From Lutimaribacter degradans (GTDB taxonomy: Bacteria > Pseudomonadota > Alphaproteobacteria > Rhodobacterales > Rhodobacteraceae): DNA of 64,000 bases. A model generated the notes under the pieces. The model saw only the letters and a list, made by a program, of their open reading frames with translations. It was not told the origin of the DNA and did not search any database. The position numbers were made by a program, and so were the translations under genes. The stretch lies in NCBI RefSeq assembly GCF_023703375.1, contig NZ_JAMQGO010000004.1:62001-126000 (forward strand), given 5' to 3'. Numbering within the stretch: the stretch's first letter is position 1; each line of letters begins with the position of its first letter. Shown in pieces: positions 1 through 10,168 of this stretch.

Positions 1-1
1 G

Positions 2-499
2 GACCTGGCAAAGGACGCCGACGTGATCGTGACGATCGGCGGCGCCTCGGTGGGCGATCATGACATCGTGGCTCGCGTGGCCGAAGAGGTCGGGATGGAG
101 CGCGCCTTTTACAAGATCGCCATGCGCCCCGGCAAACCGCTGATGGCCGGGCGATTGAACGACGCGGTGATGATCGGCTTGCCTGGCAACCCCGTGTCGG
201 CGATGGTTTGCGGCCACCTGTTCTTGCTGCCCGTGCTGCGCGCGATGATGGGCCTGCACGCCGGCCCCGCCCCCCGCGCAACTGCGCAACTGGGCGCCGA
301 TGTCGATGCAAACGGGCCGCGTGAACACTACATGCGCGCGCGGCTGACAGATGGCATGATCACCCCGTTCGCACGCCAGGACAGCTCGCTTTTGTCGATC
401 CTGTCCGAGGCCAACGCCCTGCTGATCCGCCCCATCGGCGACGGTCCGCGCAAAGCCGGAGAGCCCGTCGAATACGTGCCCTTGTTCACGCGGAGTTGA
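2..499 (+). CDS. moeA: Molybdopterin molybdenumtransferase MoeA, C-terminal part (5' truncated by window edge)
   Basis: The reading frame is open from base 2, so the gene starts outside the window. MoeA inserts molybdate into adenylylated molybdopterin, the last common step of molybdenum cofactor synthesis, in the cytoplasm. The visible part holds the MoCF_biosynth signature GGASVGDHD at the beginning, then a PGKP stretch and GLPGNPVSAMV, all typical of the MoeA/MogA fold, followed by the small C-terminal beta domain. The stop codon overlaps the -35 element proposed for lexA, so lexA is placed directly behind this gene but has its own promoter. Confidence 0.93.
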   Translation, partial: DLAKDADVIVTIGGASVGDHDIVARVAEEVGMERAFYKIAMRPGKPLMAGRLNDAVMIGLPGNPVSAMVCGHLFLLPVLRAMMGLHAGPAPRATAQLGADVDANGPREHYMRARLTDGMITPFARQDSSLLSILSEANALLIRPIGDGPRKAGEPVEYVPLFTRS

Positions 500-524
500 C
501 ACAAAACAAGAACATGCGTAGAAC
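496..524 (+). promoter_or_regulatory. lexA promoter with SOS box (LexA operator)
   Basis: TTGACA at 496-501 and TAGAAC at 519-524 are separated by 17 bp and form a sigma-70-type promoter. The alphaproteobacterial SOS box GAAC-N7-GAAC lies at 510-524 and covers the -10 element, so bound LexA would block polymerase. This is the arrangement expected for LexA autoregulation; the same motif occurs before uvrA in this window. Confidence 0.88.
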
Positions 525-559
525 AAAGCGATACGCATGGGACCAGAGGGCCACCGAAA

Positions 560-1255
560 ATGTTGACGAAAAAACAGCTCGACCTGCTGAATTTCATTCA
601 TAAACGCGTGCAGCGCGACGGGGTGCCGCCCAGTTTCGACGAAATGAAGGAAGCGCTTGATCTGCGCTCGAAATCGGGCATTCACCGGCTGATCACCGCA
701 CTGGAAGAACGCGGTTTCATCCGTCGCCTGGCCCACCGTGCCCGCGCGATCGAGGTGGTCAAACTGCCCGAGGCCCTGGGCGGCAGCACGGATAGCCCAG
801 CCTTGTCGGTGATCGATGGCGACCGCCCCGACAGCCGGCCCGCATCTGCTATACCCGTCGAAACCGTGCACGCGCTGGAACTGCCGGTCATGGGCCGCAT
901 CGCGGCCGGTGTTCCGATCGAGGCGATTGCCGAAGTGTCACACCACGTCGCGGTGCCGGGCAGCATGATATCGGGCAAGGGCGAACATTACGCGCTTGAG
1001 GTCAAGGGGGACTCGATGATCGAGGCCGGGATCAACGATGGTGATATCGTCATCATCCGCGAGACCAGCACGGCCGACAACGGCGATATCGTCGTGGCCC
1101 TGATCGAGGACCAGGAAGCGACGTTGAAGCGACTTTATCGCCGGGGAGCCTCTATCGCGCTGGAAGCGGCGAACCCGGCCTATGAAACGCGGGTTCTGCC
1201 CTCGGACCAGGTCAAGGTTCAGGGCCGTCTGGTGGGCTTGATCCGCAGCTATTGA
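560..1255 (+). CDS. lexA: LexA repressor, SOS regulator and self-cleaving serine protease
   Basis: This 231-residue protein represses DNA-damage genes until RecA filaments trigger its self-cleavage. The N-terminal winged helix (about 1-65) begins [10 protein letters not shown] and includes the recognition helix region [16 protein letters not shown]. The cleavage site is Ala116-Gly117 in RIAAGVPI, and the catalytic dyad is Ser152 (GDSMIEAG) and Lys190 (ATLKRL). The linker is rather long, as in other alphaproteobacterial LexA proteins. An AGAGGG sequence about 10 bases before the ATG can act as ribosome binding site. An SOS box overlaps its promoter. Its 3' end overlaps the convergent comEC gene by 7 bp. 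Confidence 0.97.
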   Translation: MLTKKQLDLLNFIHKRVQRDGVPPSFDEMKEALDLRSKSGIHRLITALEERGFIRRLAHRARAIEVVKLPEALGGSTDSPALSVIDGDRPDSRPASAIPVETVHALELPVMGRIAAGVPIEAIAEVSHHVAVPGSMISGKGEHYALEVKGDSMIEAGINDGDIVIIRETSTADNGDIVVALIEDQEATLKRLYRRGASIALEAANPAYETRVLPSDQVKVQGRLVGLIRSY

Positions 1256-3282
1256 TACGCCCGATCGGGGGCGCCGCCATTCCACAGGCGTGCGCCCGAT
1301 ACCTCCTTGGCACCAAGGATGCGCGGCCCGTTGCGCGCATCCGGCCAGATGGCCAACGCGCCGCTGTCGCGCAAGGCACGCGGTGACAAAACGCGGCAGG
1401 GCAGATCGCGCGGTTGGGAAACATTCGTGACCACCCAATCCGACGCATCACAGCTCTGGGCGGCCAAGGCGCGCTTGCCTTTTGCCACGAGCAACCGGCT
1501 GCCGCCGCCAAGCGCCACCGCGCCCGGCCACAGCGCCGCCGCCTGCGCTTGCAGCGCAGTGCTACCGTCGTTTTCCAACCAGATCGAGGCCACGAACCCC
1601 GCCCCGCGCGGCGCGCTGAGGGCGCGGCCTTTGGACGTCAGGACGCCGACCAGGCCACCGCTTTCCGAGATCAGGATCGGCGGCCGCTCTGTCTGGGCCC
1701 AAAGCACCACCGCCGCCAGCGCCGGCGCCAGCCCCAGGACGCGTGCCCTGCCCTGCCACAGGATCAGCCACAACATCCCCAACGCCATCATGGGCAGCAC
1801 CGCGCCATCGGGCGCGACGACCCCGCCGGTGGCCCCGGGACGATCGGCCACCCAATGCGCCACCGCCAGCACCCACGCCAACCCCTGCCCCATGAGCCAC
1901 AGCGCGACCGCCTCCAAACCGAACGGCATCAGTATCGCGGCCAGAACCGCCGCAGGCATCACCAGCACACCCATAAGCGGCACTGAAACCAGGTTGGCGG
2001 GCAGGCCGAAATGGGCCATCTGGTTGAAATGCGCAGCCCCCACCGGCCCGGTCGCCGCCCCGGCCACGGCCGAGGAGATCACGACCGCCGCCAGCGGTTG
2101 CAGCCATTTCGGCCCCAGCGACCACTTGTTGTCACGAATCGCGCCGAACACGGCCACCAATGCCGTGGTCGCGGCGAAACTCATTTGAAAGCCGGGGCTT
2201 AACAAGGCCTCCGGGCGCAACACCAGCACGATCAGCGCCGCGACGGCCACAGCGCGCAGCGACAGCGCCCGACGGTTCAGAATCACCGCCACCAGCATCA
2301 CCGCCACCATGACAAAAGCGCGCTCGGTCGCGACATTGCCGCCTGACAGCGCAAGGTAACCCGCCGCCACCATCAAGGCCAAACCGGCCGACAGCTTCTT
2401 GGCTGGCCAGCGCAGCCCCAGATACGGGATCGCGGCGAAACCCAGCCGAAAGGCGGCAAAAACGAACCCCGCCAAAAGCCCCATATGCAACCCCGAAATG
2501 GCCAGCAGATGCGCGAGGTTCGAATCGCGCAGCGCCTTGAGCGTGCCCTGGCTGATTCCCGCGCGGTCGCCCGTCATGATAGCGGCCGCAAAGGCACCAC
2601 GCTCGCCCGGCAGGGCGGCTTGCACGCGACCGGAAAGCGCCAGCCGGATCGCGGCAATCGCCGCGCCCTCACGCGAAGCCGTTGCCAGCAGAACGGGCGA
2701 GCGGGTATAGCCCACCGCCCCCAGCTGCAAAAACCAGGAATGGCGCTGGAAATCAAAACCACCCGGTTCGACAGGGCCGCCGGGCGGCGACAAATGCGCC
2801 GTCATCATCACGCGGCGACCTGGGGCAAGCGGGGCAAAGCCCTGTTCGCCATGCAACGCGATGCGGACACGCGCGGGCGTGCGCGGCGGGGGCACATCAT
2901 CCAGCCACACCCGGTCAAGCGTCAGGCGCAGCGCGTCCGAGGCCGATCGGTCAATCGCGACGATCCGGCCCTCGACCGCGCCGTAATAGCGAAAGTCCAG
3001 CACCGGCGATGCCTGCATATGCGCCCTTGCGCCCGCAAGGATGACCCCCGCCGGCAGCAACGCGCATAGCCACAGCAACGGGCCAAGCGTTACCCCGGCC
3101 CGGCTGGCGACGGATGCAAAGAACAGTGCCAGCCCCCCCAGCAACAGGTAATGCGGCAAGGCTGGCTCCCACTTGAGCGCAAGGTAAAGACCGATGCCAC
3201 TGGCCAACGCCACCGGCACCCAGGGGAACAGGTGGCCGCGCTGCGCGGCCAGAACCGCCTGCGGTCCCTTGAAGATGTGCAT
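1249..3282 (-). CDS. comEC: ComEC/Rec2-type DNA uptake channel protein
   Basis: Polytopic inner-membrane protein of the ComEC/Rec2 family, which moves single-stranded DNA into the cytoplasm during natural transformation. About 677 residues. An N-terminal pair of membrane segments is followed by a DUF4131/OB-like soluble domain (residues about 50-200) and the Competence domain, with [10 protein letters not shown] at about residue 260. The C-terminal 150 residues sit where other ComEC proteins carry a metallo-beta-lactamase domain, but I see no HxHxDH motif, so that nuclease-like domain is absent or degenerate. The frame stays open to 3444, but a start there would run into gltX; ATG at 3282 or 3297 is more likely. 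It diverges from gltX. Confidence 0.9.
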   Translation of the reverse strand: MHIFKGPQAVLAAQRGHLFPWVPVALASGIGLYLALKWEPALPHYLLLGGLALFFASVASRAGVTLGPLLWLCALLPAGVILAGARAHMQASPVLDFRYYGAVEGRIVAIDRSASDALRLTLDRVWLDDVPPPRTPARVRIALHGEQGFAPLAPGRRVMMTAHLSPPGGPVEPGGFDFQRHSWFLQLGAVGYTRSPVLLATASREGAAIAAIRLALSGRVQAALPGERGAFAAAIMTGDRAGISQGTLKALRDSNLAHLLAISGLHMGLLAGFVFAAFRLGFAAIPYLGLRWPAKKLSAGLALMVAAGYLALSGGNVATERAFVMVAVMLVAVILNRRALSLRAVAVAALIVLVLRPEALLSPGFQMSFAATTALVAVFGAIRDNKWSLGPKWLQPLAAVVISSAVAGAATGPVGAAHFNQMAHFGLPANLVSVPLMGVLVMPAAVLAAILMPFGLEAVALWLMGQGLAWVLAVAHWVADRPGATGGVVAPDGAVLPMMALGMLWLILWQGRARVLGLAPALAAVVLWAQTERPPILISESGGLVGVLTSKGRALSAPRGAGFVASIWLENDGSTALQAQAAALWPGAVALGGGSRLLVAKGKRALAAQSCDASDWVVTNVSQPRDLPCRVLSPRALRDSGALAIWPDARNGPRILGAKEVSGARLWNGGAPDRAYQ

Positions 3283-3361
3283 CCTTGCCCCCCGCATCCT
3301 GCATCGGTAGACAGGCGCAAACACTATCTTCAACAAGCTTACCGAAAGGTTAACCGCCCCG

Positions 3362-4762
3362 ATGACCGACCAAGTCGTGACCCGTTTCGCGCCCTCGCCC
3401 ACCGGCTTTTTGCACATTGGCGGCGCGCGTACGGCGCTGTTCAACTGGCTTTACGCGCGCGGCCGTGGCGGCAAGTTCCTGCTTCGGATCGAAGATACCG
3501 ATCGCGACCGCTCCACCCCCGAGGCCACGCAGGCCATTCTCGACGGAATGGCCTGGCTGGGGCTCGATCACGACGGTGACGTGGTCAGCCAGGCCGCCCG
3601 GTCCGAGCGTCACGCCGAGGTGGCGCGGCAATTGCTGGCCGAGGGCAAGGCCTACAAGTGCTTTTCGACGCAGGACGAGATCCAGGCATTCCGCGACACG
3701 GCGCGGGCCGAGGGGCGGTCGACCCTGTTTCAAAGCCCCTGGCGCGATGTCGACCCGGCCAGTCACCCCGACGCGCCCTACGTGGTGCGCATCAAGGCCC
3801 CGCGTGATGGGCAGACCGTGATCGGTGACAAGGTCCAGGGCGATGTGACCATCGGCAATGACCAGCTCGACGACATGGTGCTGCTGCGCAGCGATGGCAG
3901 CCCCGTCTACATGCTGGCCGTGGTGGTGGACGATCACGATATGGGGGTGACCCACGTGATCCGGGGCGATGACCACCTGAACAACGCCGCGCGCCAGATG
4001 TTGATCTATGAAGCGATGGGCTGGGACGTGCCGATCTGGGCGCATATCCCGCTGATCCACGGCCCCGATGGCAAGAAACTGTCGAAACGCCACGGTGCTT
4101 TGGGCGTCGATGAGTATCAGAAAATGGGCTACCCGGCGGCGGGAATGCGCAACTACCTGGCGCGGCTGGGCTGGAGCCACGGCGATGACGAATTCTTTAC
4201 CGATGCGCAGGCCCGCGAATGGTTCGATCTGGACGGAATCGGCAAATCGCCCGCACGCTTCGACTTCAAGAAACTTGAAAACCTGAGCGGTCAGCACATC
4301 GCCGCGGCGCAGGATGCTGCACTGCTGCAAGAGCTTCAGGATTACCTGGTGGCCACGGGGCGCCCGGCCTTGCCCGAAGCCAAGGCGGCCTTGGTGGAAA
4401 GTGCCATGTATTGCCTGAAAGAGCGCGCAAAGACCTTTCCGGAACTGATTGAAAAGGCGGAATTTGCCTTGGCCGAGCGCCCGATCGTGCCAGACGAGAA
4501 GGCGGCCAAGGCGCTTGATGATGTATCCCGTGGTATACTGGGAGAATTGACGCCGCATCTGCAAAGTGCTAGCTGGACGCGAAACGCGCTTGAGACTGTC
4601 GCGACCGAGTTTTCCGAAACACGGGGCATGAAATTCGGTAAGCTGGCGGGCCCTTTGAGGGCCGCCTTGGCCGGTCGGGCCGCGACACCAAGCGTCTTTG
4701 ACATGATGTTGGTTCTTGGGCGTGATGAAACCGTTGCCCGTATTACCGACGCTGCTAGCTGA
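3362..4762 (+). CDS. gltX: Glutamate--tRNA ligase
   Basis: Class I aminoacyl-tRNA synthetase of 466 residues that charges tRNA-Glu (and possibly tRNA-Gln, since many alphaproteobacteria use the transamidation route). The HIGH-like motif HIGG is at residues 18-21 and the KMSKS-like KLSKR at 239-243. The family signature [13 protein letters not shown] lies near residue 45. Length is normal. A weak AAAGG stands 11 bases before the ATG. The gene is followed after 86 bp by gltA on the same strand, a pairing common in Rhodobacteraceae. Confidence 0.97.
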   Translation: MTDQVVTRFAPSPTGFLHIGGARTALFNWLYARGRGGKFLLRIEDTDRDRSTPEATQAILDGMAWLGLDHDGDVVSQAARSERHAEVARQLLAEGKAYKCFSTQDEIQAFRDTARAEGRSTLFQSPWRDVDPASHPDAPYVVRIKAPRDGQTVIGDKVQGDVTIGNDQLDDMVLLRSDGSPVYMLAVVVDDHDMGVTHVIRGDDHLNNAARQMLIYEAMGWDVPIWAHIPLIHGPDGKKLSKRHGALGVDEYQKMGYPAAGMRNYLARLGWSHGDDEFFTDAQAREWFDLDGIGKSPARFDFKKLENLSGQHIAAAQDAALLQELQDYLVATGRPALPEAKAALVESAMYCLKERAKTFPELIEKAEFALAERPIVPDEKAAKALDDVSRGILGELTPHLQSASWTRNALETVATEFSETRGMKFGKLAGPLRAALAGRAATPSVFDMMLVLGRDETVARITDAAS

Positions 4763-4848
4763 CCGGCTTTAACCCGCTGTTCAGCCAGCCCGGAATAGCA
4801 AAGCCCGGCGCATCCGCGCCCGCGGCCCTTGAGGAAGGAAGATAGGCC

Positions 4849-6144
4849 ATGACAGACCCCGAAAAGACCGCGACGCTATCCTACGACGGGAAAAGCTTTG
4901 ACCTGCCCGTATACAGCCCGACCGCCGGCCCTGACGTGATCGACATTCGCAAGCTTTATGCCGATGCCGGTGTTTTCACCTATGATCCCGGTTTTACGTC
5001 GACAGCCAGCTGCGACAGCACCATCACCTATATCGACGGCGGCGCGGGCGTGCTGCTGCATCGCGGGTATCCGATCGACCAGTTGGCCAGCAAGTCGCAT
5101 TACCTCGAAGTGTGTTACCTGCTGCTTTACGGCGAATTGCCCACGGCCGCCCAGCTTGAGGATTTCGAGACGCGCGTGACGCGCCACACCATGATCCACG
5201 AGCAGATGCACAATTTTTTCCGCGGTTTCCGCCGCGATGCGCATCCGATGGCCACGATGGTTGGCGTGGTCGGTGCGATGTCGGCCTTTTATCACGACTC
5301 CACCGACATCAACGACCCGTGGCAGCGCGAGGTCGCGTCGATCAGGCTCATCGCCAAGATGCCGACCATCGCGGCAATGGCCTATAAATACTCGATCGGC
5401 CAGCCCTTCAACTATCCGCGCAACGACCTGGATTACGCGGCGAATTTTCTGCACATGTGCTTTGCCGTTCCGGCCGAGAAATACGAGGTCAACCCGATCC
5501 TCAGCCGTGCGATGGATCGCATTTTCATCCTGCACGCCGATCACGAGCAGAACGCATCCACCTCGACGGTGCGGCTCGCCTCGTCTTCGGGGGCCAACCC
5601 CTTTGCCTGTATCGCGGCCGGCATCGCCTGCCTGTGGGGCCCGGCCCATGGCGGCGCCAACCAGGCCTGCCTCGAGATGCTGAAGGAAATCGGCAGCGTT
5701 GACCGCATTCCCGAATTCATCGCCCGCGCCAAGGACAAGGATGACCCGTTCCGCCTGATGGGTTTCGGTCACCGCGTCTACAAGAACTTCGATCCGCGCG
5801 CGAAGGTCATGAAACAGTCGGCAGACGAGGTTCTCGACCTGCTGGGCATCGAAGACAACCCGTTGCTGCAGGTCGCCAAGGAGCTGGAACGCATCGCCCT
5901 GCAGGACGAGTATTTCGCCGACAAGAAGCTGTTTCCGAATGTCGATTTCTATTCGGGCATCATTCTTGAGGCGATGGGCTTCCCGACTTCGATGTTCACG
6001 CCGATTTTTGCACTCAGCCGCACGGTTGGCTGGATCAGCCAGTGGAAAGAGATGATCGGCGACCCGCAGATGAAAATCGGCCGTCCGCGCCAGCTGTACC
6101 TGGGCGAAACCCAGCGCGATTACATCGATGTCGAAAACCGCTGA
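4849..6144 (+). CDS. gltA: Citrate synthase, type II
   Basis: Condenses oxaloacetate and acetyl-CoA to citrate at the entry of the TCA cycle. The 431-residue length fits the NADH-sensitive hexameric Gram-negative type. Catalytic residues are recognisable: a histidine in WGPAHGGAN (about 263-270), a histidine in [13 protein letters not shown] (about 305-317) and the aspartate near 366 in NVDFYSG. GAGGAAGGAAG precedes the ATG as ribosome binding site. A strong intrinsic terminator follows at 6170-6196. Confidence 0.98.
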   Translation: MTDPEKTATLSYDGKSFDLPVYSPTAGPDVIDIRKLYADAGVFTYDPGFTSTASCDSTITYIDGGAGVLLHRGYPIDQLASKSHYLEVCYLLLYGELPTAAQLEDFETRVTRHTMIHEQMHNFFRGFRRDAHPMATMVGVVGAMSAFYHDSTDINDPWQREVASIRLIAKMPTIAAMAYKYSIGQPFNYPRNDLDYAANFLHMCFAVPAEKYEVNPILSRAMDRIFILHADHEQNASTSTVRLASSSGANPFACIAAGIACLWGPAHGGANQACLEMLKEIGSVDRIPEFIARAKDKDDPFRLMGFGHRVYKNFDPRAKVMKQSADEVLDLLGIEDNPLLQVAKELERIALQDEYFADKKLFPNVDFYSGIILEAMGFPTSMFTPIFALSRTVGWISQWKEMIGDPQMKIGRPRQLYLGETQRDYIDVENR

Positions 6145-6169
6145 TCGCCGATCGGAGTTGGATAAATGC

Positions 6170-6196
6170 AAAGGGCGCCCCATCGGGCGCCCTTTT
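6170..6196 (+). terminator. Rho-independent terminator of gltA
   Basis: A perfect 11-bp stem, AAAGGGCGCCC paired with GGGCGCCCTTT, has a CATC loop and ends in TTTT. It starts 25 bases after the gltA stop codon. The opposite strand has a weaker T run, so it may also limit transcription from the convergent enoyl-CoA hydratase gene. Confidence 0.9.
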
Positions 6197-6228
6197 CCGT
6201 TTCGCACGGCGTGCCCTTGTCGTGGCGG

Positions 6229-7005
6229 TCACCGGCCTTCGAAATGCGCCTTTCGCTTTTCAAGAAAGGCCAGCACGCCCTCTTGGAAATCACGGCTTTT
6301 CCCGGCCTTGCCCTGCAAACGCCCTTCAAGCTCAAGCTGTTCGTCCAGCGTGTTGTCCCAAGACTGGCGAATGGCCTGCTTTACCTGCGCATAGGCCGCG
6401 GTTGGCCCCGCGGCAAGATGCGCCGCGCGTGCTTTCCATGTCTCGTCAAACGCGTCATCTGCCACCGCCTCCCAGATCAGGCCCCAGTCATCGGCTTGCT
6501 TGGCGCTGATCTTGTCGGCAAATAGCGCCGCGCCCATGGCCTTGGCCGCGCCCATGCCACGGGTCATCCAGTAGGTGCCCCCGGCATCGGGGATCAGGCC
6601 GATCCTCGTGAATGCCTGCAGGAAATAGGCATTTTCGCTGGCAATCACCACGTCGGCGGCCAGCGCCAGGTTGGCCCCTGCCCCGGCGGCGGGGCCATTC
6701 ACCGCGCTGATGGTGGGAATCGGGCTGTCGAAAATCGCGCGCAGCATCGGCCCGTATTCGTCGCGCAACGTGCGCTCCATGTCCAGATTGGCGGCGTTGG
6801 CCCGATCCGACAGGTCCTGGCCCGAACAAAACGCACGCCCCTTGCCCGTCAGCACCAGTACCCGCGCCTCGTTCGGCGCCTGGCGGGCCGCGTCGGCGAT
6901 TTCGGCCCGCATCTGCGCGTTCAGCGCGTTCATCTTGTCTTCGCGGTCCAAGGTGATCACCGCGATATCGTCGGCCACCTCATAGCTTATGGTTTGATAC
7001 CCCAT
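6229..7005 (-). CDS. Enoyl-CoA hydratase/isomerase family protein (PaaG-like)
   Basis: A 258-residue crotonase-fold enzyme. The oxyanion-hole motif GRAFCSGQDL (about 58-67) and the second loop GPAAGAGANLALAADVV with DAGGTYWMTRGMG downstream match 2-(1,2-epoxy-1,2-dihydrophenyl)acetyl-CoA isomerase PaaG more closely than classical short-chain crotonase. The GQDLSDR stretch is typical of the PaaB/PaaG branch. No other phenylacetate genes are nearby, so the substrate remains open. GGGAGGG lies 6 bases before the ATG at 7005, which decides the start over the longer frame to 7044. It is the last gene of the minus-strand ccm group. Confidence 0.85.
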   Translation of the reverse strand: MGYQTISYEVADDIAVITLDREDKMNALNAQMRAEIADAARQAPNEARVLVLTGKGRAFCSGQDLSDRANAANLDMERTLRDEYGPMLRAIFDSPIPTISAVNGPAAGAGANLALAADVVIASENAYFLQAFTRIGLIPDAGGTYWMTRGMGAAKAMGAALFADKISAKQADDWGLIWEAVADDAFDETWKARAAHLAAGPTAAYAQVKQAIRQSWDNTLDEQLELEGRLQGKAGKSRDFQEGVLAFLEKRKAHFEGR

Positions 7006-7080
7006 GCGTTCTGCCCTCCCACTGGTGTCGTCAGGGGGCAGCATAACCGACCGCGCGGTAAGAAAAAGGGGGACCGGGCG

Positions 7081-7545
7081 TCACTTTTTCAAAATGTCGT
7101 CCAGGCGAGCCTTTTCCTTGTCACTCAGGCCAGCGCCGTCGGCCGGCTCGGGCGCGGATTGACGGCGCCGCAGATACATCAGCGCAATCCCCATGGCCAA
7201 AAGCAGCATGATCGGCCCGGCGGCCCATAGCGCCCAGGTTGACCCCGAGGCACGCGGCTGCAGCAGAACGTATTCGCCGTAACGGTCGACCACGTAGTCG
7301 ATCACCTCGTCGTCGCTATCGCCCGCGACAAGGCGTTCGCGCACCAAGAGGCGCAGGTCGCGCGCAAGCGTGGCGTTCGACTCATCGATGCTTTCGTTGC
7401 GGCACACAAGGCAGCGCAGCCCCTTTGACAGCTCGCGGGCGCGTTCTTCCAAAACCGGGTCATTCAATACCTCGTCGGGTTGTACCGCCAGCGACGGACC
7501 CAGCGGCATCACCACCAGAAGCAAAGCGAATATCAGACGTTTCAT
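7081..7545 (-). CDS. ccmH: Cytochrome c maturation protein CcmH (CycL-type)
   Basis: A periplasm-facing, membrane-anchored thiol oxidoreductase that keeps apocytochrome CXXCH thiols reduced for haem ligation. The 154-residue protein has an N-terminal signal sequence, the conserved LRCLVCRN motif (Cys45, Cys48) and a C-terminal membrane segment (about 106-125) followed by a charged cytoplasmic tail. It is the short form with only the CcmH thioredox domain; the CcmI-like TPR part is not fused. Its ATG overlaps the ccmF stop in an ATGA junction, so the two are translationally coupled. Confidence 0.95.
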   Translation of the reverse strand: MKRLIFALLLVVMPLGPSLAVQPDEVLNDPVLEERARELSKGLRCLVCRNESIDESNATLARDLRLLVRERLVAGDSDDEVIDYVVDRYGEYVLLQPRASGSTWALWAAGPIMLLLAMGIALMYLRRRQSAPEPADGAGLSDKEKARLDDILKK

Positions 7546-9518
7546 TCCGCCGGCACCCCGACACCGTCGCGCCGACGCCGGGCCCCGGCCGCCACGCGAT
7601 AACGCCTGTCGGACAGGCTGAGGAAACCGCCCAGGGCCATCAGGATAGCCCCGCCCCAGATCCAGTTGGCCAGTGGCTTGTAATAGGTGCGAATGGCCCA
7701 GCCGCCGTTATCCTGCGGATCGCCGATCACGACATAGACATCGCGCAGAAAGCCATAGTCGATCGCCGCTTCGGTCGTGGGCATCTCGGCCACCGGGTAT
7801 ACGCGCTTTTCGGGATAAAGCGTCGTGATCTCGCGCCCGTCGCGGGCCAGTTGCACCGTGCCCATTGTCGAGATGTAGTTGGGGCCTTGCACCCGTTCGA
7901 CCTTGTCAAGCGTCAGGCTGTAGCCTGCAACCTCGAAGGATTCACCCTCTCGGACCACGCGGATATCTTCGTCTTCCCAAGCCAAGAGCCCGGCAATGGC
8001 GAACATCGTCACGCCCAGGCCCCCATGTGCAACAGCCTTGCCCCAATCGGCACCGGGCAAACGGATCAACCTGCGCAGGCGCCCCGAAACAGCGCCGCGC
8101 CCCGTACGGGTCCAGATGTCGACCATCGCCCCGAAGACCAGCCAGGAGCCCAGGAACAGTCCAACCGGCCCCATCGCGCTACGGCCCGTCTGCATGGCAA
8201 AGGCCAGCGCCGCCAGCGCCACTGCCAGGATGAACGCCCCGCGCAAGGGCCGGAACGCCCGGGCGATGCTACCCCGTTTCCAAGGCAACATCGCGCCGAT
8301 GGGCAGGATCGCGCCAAGGACCACGAAGAAGGGTGTGAACGCCATGTTGAAGAATGGCGCCCCCACCGACAGCTTGCGGTCAAAGAACATCTCGGCCACC
8401 AGCGGCCACATGGTGCCCACGAACACCACCATCGATGACACCGCCAGCAGGATATTGTTTGCGACCAGCGCGGATTCGCGGCTGACCATGCCGAAAACGC
8501 CCTTGGCCTCCATCGCCTTGGCCCGGAACGCGAACAGCGTCAGCGCGCCCCCGGTAAAGAACACCAGGATCATCAGGATGAACACGCCCCGCTCGGGGTC
8601 GTTGGCAAAGGCGTGCACCGAAGTCAGGAGGCCCGACCGCACGATGAAGGTGCCGATCAGCGAAAAGCCGAAGGACATGATAGCCAGAAGGATCGTCCAG
8701 CTTTTCAGCGCTTCGCGTTTTTCCACCACGATGGCCGAGTGCAACAGGGCCGCCGCGAAAAGCCAGGGCATGAAGGAAGCGTTTTCAACCGGGTCCCAGA
8801 ACCAGAAACCGCCCCAACCCAGTTCGTAATAGGCCCACCAGCTGCCCAGGGCGATACCGATCGTCAGGAACACCCAGGCCGCCAGCGTCCAGGGGCGCAC
8901 CCACCGGCCCCAGGCGGCATCGACGCGCCCTTCGATCAGGGCGGCCACGGCAAAGGAAAACGCCATGCTCAGCCCGACATATCCCAGGTACAGGAACGGG
9001 GGATGGAAGGCCAAACCGGGGTCTTGCAGAAGCGGGTTCAGATCCTGACCATCGAACGGCGGCACGGCCAGCCGCAGGAACGGGTTGGATGTGAACAGGA
9101 TAAAGGCGAAAAACGCCACCGAAATGGCAGACTGCACCGCAAGAACCCGCGCTTTCAGCGTGGGCGGCAGATTTCCGCCGAACCATGCCGCCGTCGCGCC
9201 GAACAATGTCAGAATCAGCACCCACAACAGCATCGAGCCCTCGTGATTGCCCCAGACGCCGCTGATCTTGTAGATCATCGGCTTGGCCGAATGGCTGTTC
9301 AGCGTCACAAGCCGCAGCGAGAAATCAGAGGTGACGAAAGCATAGGTCAGCGCAGCAAAAGAAAACGCAGTAAGCAGGAATTGCGTATTCGCCGCTGGTT
9401 CGGCAACGGCCATCCATCCCGGCCAGCGCTTGTGCGCACCGACAAGAGGCACAACAACCTGGATGATGGCAACCAGGAAAGCGAGGACGAGGGCAAAGTG
9501 GCCGAGTTCTGTAATCAT
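7542..9518 (-). CDS. ccmF: Haem lyase subunit CcmF
   Basis: Large inner-membrane protein (658 residues) of the cytochrome c haem ligation complex, working with CcmH and receiving haem from CcmE. The tryptophan-rich WWD-type haem-handling motif GGFWFWDPVENASFMPW is at about 235-250, surrounded by many membrane segments. The long C-terminal periplasmic loop before the last membrane helix is present. It sits 68 bp downstream of a holin gene rather than next to ccmE. A promoter-like sequence at 9525-9553 would place the transcription start at or next to the ATG. Confidence 0.96.
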   Translation of the reverse strand: MITELGHFALVLAFLVAIIQVVVPLVGAHKRWPGWMAVAEPAANTQFLLTAFSFAALTYAFVTSDFSLRLVTLNSHSAKPMIYKISGVWGNHEGSMLLWVLILTLFGATAAWFGGNLPPTLKARVLAVQSAISVAFFAFILFTSNPFLRLAVPPFDGQDLNPLLQDPGLAFHPPFLYLGYVGLSMAFSFAVAALIEGRVDAAWGRWVRPWTLAAWVFLTIGIALGSWWAYYELGWGGFWFWDPVENASFMPWLFAAALLHSAIVVEKREALKSWTILLAIMSFGFSLIGTFIVRSGLLTSVHAFANDPERGVFILMILVFFTGGALTLFAFRAKAMEAKGVFGMVSRESALVANNILLAVSSMVVFVGTMWPLVAEMFFDRKLSVGAPFFNMAFTPFFVVLGAILPIGAMLPWKRGSIARAFRPLRGAFILAVALAALAFAMQTGRSAMGPVGLFLGSWLVFGAMVDIWTRTGRGAVSGRLRRLIRLPGADWGKAVAHGGLGVTMFAIAGLLAWEDEDIRVVREGESFEVAGYSLTLDKVERVQGPNYISTMGTVQLARDGREITTLYPEKRVYPVAEMPTTEAAIDYGFLRDVYVVIGDPQDNGGWAIRTYYKPLANWIWGGAILMALGGFLSLSDRRYRVAAGARRRRDGVGVPAE

Positions 9519-9524
9519 GCCCCA

Positions 9525-9553
9525 TTTATATGTCTTTAATGCAGGCGGGCAAA
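9525..9553 (-). promoter_or_regulatory. Candidate ccmF promoter, possibly leaderless
   Basis: On the minus strand TTTGCC (9548-9553) and TATAAA (9525-9530) are 17 bp apart. Only six bases separate the -10 element from the ccmF ATG at 9518, so transcription would start at about the A of the start codon. This would give ccmF a promoter independent of the upstream lysis genes. ATGGGGC just before the ATG could still act as a weak ribosome binding site on read-through transcripts. Confidence 0.5.
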
Positions 9554-9586
9554 TGCGATTCTGCCCACCTGTTCAACTTGTCGCGG

Positions 9587-10168
9587 TCAGCGCCGTCCAC
9601 CACCGTGCCGCCACGCCTCGAGCGCGGGGTTGGCCTCGGGGCGCAGCGCGTCCAATGTCAGCGCCGCATCGTCATCGCTGCGGGCGACACCGGGCGTTTC
9701 CGCCCCTGCCGCGCGCCCGCGCGACAGCCCGGCGGCCACCTTTGGCATCTGCGCGATACCACGGGCGATACGGGCCTGGAATTCCTGCCCCTTGGCCTGG
9801 TGGCGTGCCCCGAAATAAAAGCTGACGATGGCCCCCAGAAGCCACCACAACGGTTCGGGCACCAGGGCGATTCCCTGCATTCGGCTGGCAAACCAGACCG
9901 GATCGACCATCGCCGCGACGAACAGGCCCAGCGTACCAAGCGCCAATGCCGGGCGTGGCAGGCGGTTGACTGCGTCCATCACGCGATCAAATCGCCCCCG
10001 CGCCGGTGGCGTGAATTCGGCGCCGAATTGTGCCAGCGCCGCATGCTGGCGCTCGGCCGCGCGCGCGTCAGCAGATTCGGCATTTTCGCGGAATAGCTCG
10101 GCCGTCTCGCGCAGCACGTTGCGCCCATTGCCGAAAAGCGCGCCAAGGGCGGTTTCGATCAATGCCAT
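9587..10168 (-). CDS. Holin of the GTA 3-TM type
   Basis: A 193-residue protein resembling the GTA_holin_3TM family, small membrane proteins that permeabilise the inner membrane so an endolysin can reach peptidoglycan. A hydrophilic, helical N-terminal third is followed by hydrophobic segments at about 73-93 and 104-122, then a basic, disordered tail rich in Ala and Arg. It overlaps the 3' end of the upstream endolysin gene by 10 bp, which makes them a lysis cassette. Family assignment rests on the pattern, the length and the endolysin partner. I see no prophage structural genes nearby. Confidence 0.75.
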   Translation of the reverse strand: MALIETALGALFGNGRNVLRETAELFRENAESADARAAERQHAALAQFGAEFTPPARGRFDRVMDAVNRLPRPALALGTLGLFVAAMVDPVWFASRMQGIALVPEPLWWLLGAIVSFYFGARHQAKGQEFQARIARGIAQMPKVAAGLSRGRAAGAETPGVARSDDDAALTLDALRPEANPALEAWRHGGGRR

